Below, in pieces: positions 60,325 to 64,000 of a stretch of DNA of 64,000 nucleotides (its first letter is position 1; each line of letters begins with the position of its first letter). The notes under the pieces were generated by a model, which did no database searches, was not told the DNA's origin, and saw nothing but the letters and a program-made list of their open reading frames with translations. Position numbers and translations under genes: made by a program. The stretch is from CAVUCH01 sp963739995 (GTDB lineage: Bacteria; Acidobacteriota; Vicinamibacteria; Vicinamibacterales; JAENWD01): NCBI GenBank assembly GCA_963739995.1, contig CAVUCH010000018.1, positions 308,643 through 372,642 on the forward strand, read 5' to 3'.

Positions 60325-63102
60325 ATGCAGAATTTTCACGAGCAGTTCGCCCGGATTACGGCACGTTTTCCGGACCGCCTTGCCGTCGAAGTACAGGGCC
60401 GCGACCGCGTCGACGGTTTCACCTACGCCACACTCGACGCCATGGCCGCTCGCACCGCAGCCTGGTTGTCGGCAGTCACGATCTCTCGCACGGATCGGTG
60501 CGCCATCCTCGCCGAGAACGATGCGCACTGGTGCGCCGCCTACCTGGGCGTGCTCCGGCTCGGCGCCGTGGCCGTTCCGCTGGACACGGCATACAAGGCG
60601 ACGCAGATTGCGACGCTGATGGTCGACAGCGGCGTGCGCATCATGTTCACGTCGCCCCGGTACCTCGCCACAGTCCGGCAGGGGCGCGAGCTGTCGGGGC
60701 GAACGGATGTCACCATCGTCCTCCTGCACGGGGCGGCAGACGATGTGGCCAGCTTCGAGGTGATAACCACGGCGCCTGCTGCCGGCGGTCCGCCGGTGCC
60801 GCCATGCCCCTGCGGCCCCGACGACCCCGCCGTGATCCTCTACACCTCCGGAACCACCAGCGATCCGAAGGGTGTCGTTCTCACGCACGGGAACCTTCTC
60901 GCCGAGCGGGAGGGCGCGCTCAGCGTCGTTCCGGTCTCCGAACAGGATTGCGTCCTCGGCGTACTGCCCCTCTTTCATGCTCTCGCGCAAATGGCAAACC
61001 TGCTCCTGCCCTTCTCGGTGGGCGCCCGCGTGATCTTTCTGGAATCGGTGAACACGTCGGAGCTGCTGCGCGGCCTGGCCGAGCGCGGGGTGACGATCTT
61101 CGTGTGCGTGCCTCAGTTCTTCTACCTGATCCATCAACGGGTCATGCAGGAGGTGTCAAAGGCAGGGGCTCCCAAGCGGCTGATCTTCCGGGGTCTGCTC
61201 CGCGCAAACGGGGCTCTTCGGCGTGTCGGGCTGAACGCGGGTCCGCTGTTCTTCTCGCGCGTGCACCGGGTCCTCGGCGGCTCGATGCGGGTCCTCGTCA
61301 CGGGAGGGTCCAGGTTCGATCCGGCGATCGGGGCTGACCTGTTCCGCCTCGGGTTCAATATCCTGCAGGCGTACGGTCTGACCGAGACGTCCGGTGCGGC
61401 CACAATCGTGCGGCCCGGCGACTCGCACCTCGATTCGGTGGGCCAGGCGCTCCCCAACGCCGAAATAAAGGTGCTCGCGCCCGCGACGGCAGACGGCGAG
61501 GCGCTCGATGGAGAGGTGCTGGTCCGCGGCCCGATCGTGATGGCCGGCTACTTCAATCGCCCCGATGCGACGGCCTCAGCAATCCGCGACGGCTGGTTCT
61601 ACACCGGCGATCTCGGACGCATCGACAGCGACGGGCGTCTGACCATCACCGGGCGCAAGAAGGAGATCATCGTTCTCAGCAACGGGAAGAACATCTACCC
61701 TGAGGAGATCGAGGCCCACTACCGGCAGTCATTGTTCATCAAGGAGCTCTGTGTCCTGGGGCTGACGCGCCCCGGCGAACCGAGCGCAGAGCGGCTATAT
61801 GCGGTCGTCGTGCCCGACGCCGATGCGCTCCGCGAAAAGAAGGTTGTAAACGCAGGCGACCTCATCCGGTTCGAGATGGAAGGCCTCTCCGTGGGTCTCG
61901 CGCCGCCAAAGCGGGTGCTTGGGTACGAAGTGTCCATGGAGCCGCTGCCGCGGACGAGCACCGGAAAGCTCAAACGATTCGAGATCGAGCGCCGCGTGCA
62001 GCAGACCGCGGATACGCGTGCGCAGGGCCCCGACGCCGCTGTGAGCGACGCGGATCGGGAGTGGGCCGCACGTCCGGAGGTTGCGCCGATCCTGGCCGTG
62101 ATCCAGCGCGCAGCTCGTGACGGTGCGATCGCGCGGCCGGACGCGAACCTGGAACTGGATCTGGGGCTCGACTCCATGGAGCGCATCGAGCTGCTCTCCG
62201 AGCTGGAGCAGCGGTTCCGGGCACGCGTGCCAGAGCAGGAGAGCGCGCGGATTTTCAGCGTGCGAGAGCTCGTCGAGGCGATCCGCATGCACGGGTCGTC
62301 CTCCGCTACGGAGGAGACGACAAGCGCGTGGGGGACGATCCTCGCGAGCGACCCGCCGGCGAATCCTCACCTCGCGAGCCTGCTCGAGGCGCGCCCGGTC
62401 GCGACGTTTTTGCTCTTCGTGTCTCTCCGATTGCTCGTTGGCGCCGCCCGGCTGCTACTGCGTGTCGAGGTGAGCGGGCGCAAGCACCTGCCCGCCCGGG
62501 GCCCATATCTCATCAGCCCGAATCACCAGAGCTACATCGACTCGTTCCTCGTCGCGGGGGTGCTGCCGCTCGGTGTGTTCCGGCAACTGTTCTTCGTCGG
62601 AGCGAGCGAATACTTCGAGACTCCGCTCACGGCACGACTGGCCCGATTCGCGCGGGTGATTCCGGTGGACCCTGATTCGAGCCTCGTGCCGGCGATGCAG
62701 GCGGGCGGGTTCGGCCTACGGCATGGCAAAGTGCTGGTGCTGTTCCCCGAGGGAGAACGATCGATCGACGGCACCGTGAAGGCGTTCAAGAAGGGAGCGG
62801 CCATTCTCTCCCACCACCTCGCGGCGCCGATTGTGCCGGTGGCGATCGACGGTGTCTATCCCCTGTGGCCACGGAATCGCCCGATAAATTGGGCCCTGCT
62901 GCGGCCGTGGCGCCGCCCGCGGGTCGCCGTGCGCTTCGGGGCCCCGTTGCCCGCGCCCGTGCTCGCGCCCACAGGCGCATCGCACGGAGTCGATTCGCTG
63001 GCGGAGCCGTCATACGCCATGACGACGCATCGACTGCGCGACGCCGTAGATCGCATGTGGCGCGAGATCAGGGTGGTTCGAGCTGATACGCCGCCCCCCT
63101 GA
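60325..63102 (+). CDS. AMP-ligase / acyl carrier / PlsC-type acyltransferase fusion
   Basis: A 925-residue three-domain fusion. The N-terminal adenylate-forming domain (about 15-560) has YTSGTTSDPKGVVLTHGN (P-loop, about 172-190) and a C-terminal lysine motif GKLKRFEIERR. An acyl carrier domain (about 585-660) has the phosphopantetheine serine in LGLDSMERIELL (about 615). A PlsC-type acyltransferase follows, with NHQSYIDSF (H-x4-D, about 732) and FPEGERSI (about 806). The order suggests activation of a fatty acid, loading on the internal carrier and transfer to a lipid acceptor. The gene stands alone. TATGAT (60304-60309) is 15 nt before the ATG. Confidence 0.92.
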   Translation: MQNFHEQFARITARFPDRLAVEVQGRDRVDGFTYATLDAMAARTAAWLSAVTISRTDRCAILAENDAHWCAAYLGVLRLGAVAVPLDTAYKATQIATLMVDSGVRIMFTSPRYLATVRQGRELSGRTDVTIVLLHGAADDVASFEVITTAPAAGGPPVPPCPCGPDDPAVILYTSGTTSDPKGVVLTHGNLLAEREGALSVVPVSEQDCVLGVLPLFHALAQMANLLLPFSVGARVIFLESVNTSELLRGLAERGVTIFVCVPQFFYLIHQRVMQEVSKAGAPKRLIFRGLLRANGALRRVGLNAGPLFFSRVHRVLGGSMRVLVTGGSRFDPAIGADLFRLGFNILQAYGLTETSGAATIVRPGDSHLDSVGQALPNAEIKVLAPATADGEALDGEVLVRGPIVMAGYFNRPDATASAIRDGWFYTGDLGRIDSDGRLTITGRKKEIIVLSNGKNIYPEEIEAHYRQSLFIKELCVLGLTRPGEPSAERLYAVVVPDADALREKKVVNAGDLIRFEMEGLSVGLAPPKRVLGYEVSMEPLPRTSTGKLKRFEIERRVQQTADTRAQGPDAAVSDADREWAARPEVAPILAVIQRAARDGAIARPDANLELDLGLDSMERIELLSELEQRFRARVPEQESARIFSVRELVEAIRMHGSSSATEETTSAWGTILASDPPANPHLASLLEARPVATFLLFVSLRLLVGAARLLLRVEVSGRKHLPARGPYLISPNHQSYIDSFLVAGVLPLGVFRQLFFVGASEYFETPLTARLARFARVIPVDPDSSLVPAMQAGGFGLRHGKVLVLFPEGERSIDGTVKAFKKGAAILSHHLAAPIVPVAIDGVYPLWPRNRPINWALLRPWRRPRVAVRFGAPLPAPVLAPTGASHGVDSLAEPSYAMTTHRLRDAVDRMWREIRVVRADTPPP

Positions 63103-63139
63103 GCTGCTGCGAGGGATGCAGAGCAGGCGCGTCGGTGGC

Positions 63140-63637
63140 CTACTCCGCCGGGCGCGAGCCGATGTCCCGATCGAGATCGAGAATGGAGGCAGGGTCGTGC
63201 TGAACCATCCGGATCTTCGATAGGATCTCGCGGGCCGACTGTTCCTCTTCCACCTGCTCGGTCAGGAACCACTGCAGTTCAACCGTCGCGGCAAATGCCT
63301 TCTCGCGAAAGGCCAGCTCGTAGAGTGCGTCGATCTGCGCGCTGACTTCATACTCCTGCTGCTGCACGGTCTCGAAGACCTCGATGAGCGAGGAGAAGGT
63401 CACGGTCGGGGCGGTGAGGGGCTGCAGCTCGACGTCGCAGCCGCGCGCGATCATGAAATCGAACAGCTTCATGCCGTGCCCGTATTCCTCCTGGCTCTGC
63501 AACCGCAGCCATCGGCCGAAGCCGCGCAGGTTCTGCTTCTCACAGAAGGCCGACATGGCGAGGTACTGGTAGGACGCGCTCAGCTCGGCGTTGATCTGGT
63601 GGTTGATGGCTTCCTTGACCACCTGGCTCATGCTCAT
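63140..63637 (-). CDS. Ferritin
   Basis: A 165-residue four-helix-bundle ferritin. Ferroxidase-type residues appear as E in NAELSASYQYLAM, the EEYGHG pair (about 48-53), and E/Q residues in VELQWFLTEQVEEEQSA. It should store iron as a 24-mer. ATG at 63637 is chosen because GGGAG lies 8 nt upstream. Another ATG lies 6 bp downstream. A long upstream frame is a shadow. It is convergent with the fusion acyltransferase gene. Confidence 0.93.
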   Translation of the reverse strand: MSMSQVVKEAINHQINAELSASYQYLAMSAFCEKQNLRGFGRWLRLQSQEEYGHGMKLFDFMIARGCDVELQPLTAPTVTFSSLIEVFETVQQQEYEVSAQIDALYELAFREKAFAATVELQWFLTEQVEEEQSAREILSKIRMVQHDPASILDLDRDIGSRPAE

Positions 63638-64000
63638 GCGTAGATCTCCCTTGGGTAGCTGTGTCGTCCCGTGTACCGCGTCCCGCGATGAGGAGGAACA
63701 CACGGACACGGCCGGGCTTCGATTGTGTCGTGATGACGCGATTTCCGCAAGCGGCGCGATCGGCGCTCGACGGTGCCGACGCTGATCTTCCTGCATTACT
63801 TCGGGCGAGGACCGGCAGACACCCTGGCGCACGGTGTGCGGGCCGCATTGGACCAACTCGCGCCCGCGCAGTCACGCCGCTGATGCGCGGCGCCCGGTCG
63901 TTCGGCCGGGCGGCCGGGCGGCCGGAAGGATTAGGCCACTATCGGCTCCCTGTCGACGTTTGCCGATCGTCGCCCGCCCCCCGGCGGGTACGACCAGGCG
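63638..64000. other. Terminal intergenic region with a gene remnant
   Basis: About 363 bp after the ferritin start to the window end. It holds the short alpha/beta-hydrolase remnant (63773-63883) and then GC-rich GGGCGGCC repeats (about 63901-63930). Nothing else is recognised. Confidence 0.4.
63773..63883 (+). pseudogene. Remnant of an alpha/beta-hydrolase gene
   Basis: A 36-residue frame reads VPTLIFLHYFGRGPADTL and ends in a stop at 63883. TLIFLHYFG is the oxyanion-hole strand of alpha/beta-hydrolases (usually followed by GG/GS). The body of the enzyme is missing: no nucleophile elbow follows. It looks like a decayed fragment. A real small gene is unlikely. Confidence 0.45.

Overview
The window is GC-rich, densely coded chromosomal DNA from a free-living bacterium. 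The best fit is Acidobacteriota, probably a Vicinamibacteria-like lineage. The main evidence is a secreted von Willebrand protein of the type described from Acidobacteria (54883-57084), the MoxR/DUF58/BatA/DUF4175/DUF4159 block, DUF4126, CarD, Rex, and many GTG starts. The taxonomic assignment is inference. I see no rRNA, tRNA, CRISPR array, insertion sequence or phage gene.

Layout. 0-3.7 kb: an FHA-GAF-SpoIIE phosphatase, a CBS-pair protein, a zinc-ribbon membrane protein and a rhomboid protease. 3.6-17.7 kb: one long minus-strand operon (TPR/peptidase MA-like protein, DUF4159, MoxR ATPase, DUF58, BatA-type VWA protein, giant DUF4175 protein, second VWA membrane protein, caspase/C13-like protein lacking its cysteine). 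18.0-20.9 kb: an ICMT-like methyltransferase, a 221-bp inverted-repeat element, an ATP-grasp ligase and a divergent esterase. 21.0-26.5 kb: glycosyltransferases and polytopic membrane proteins. 26.7-34.0 kb: an amide-ligase operon with a divergent esterase. It holds a GCS2/YbdK ligase, a frameshifted RimK-like ATP-grasp, a circularly permuted ATP-grasp, a class I amidotransferase-like protein and a PGM1-like peptide ligase. 34.0-44.0 kb: a lipoprotein, a flavoprotein reductase, a ketosynthase, Lon, a PIG-V-like mannosyltransferase, a GT-B enzyme and a methyltransferase. 44.2-54.9 kb: methionine/folate metabolism, NuoI, a LytS/LytTR two-component pair, signal peptidase I, MoaC, Rex and an OPT transporter. 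54.9-64 kb: the acidobacterial VWA protein, DUF4126, PlsC, CarD, an exported-looking methyltransferase, an AMP-ligase/ACP/PlsC fusion, ferritin and a hydrolase remnant.

The best candidate for an undescribed system is the amide-ligase region. Four or five ligases plus an amidotransferase-like protein and two esterases suggest a pathway that builds and cleaves a small amide- or peptide-like metabolite. Both esterase genes face away from a ligase gene. Both carry the same hairpin in the leader (20171-20196 and 33123-33146): a GC-rich stem closed by the loop CGAAGC, 24-26 nt before the start codon. This links two loci 13 kb apart and suggests common post-transcriptional control or common descent. 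One ligase gene is frameshifted in this sequence, and the next one seems to start at CTG behind a perfect Shine-Dalgarno sequence.

Several genes have a good -10 hexamer only 8-10 nt before the start codon, so leaderless transcripts appear common here. All annotations rest on reading the translated sequence. No database search was run.
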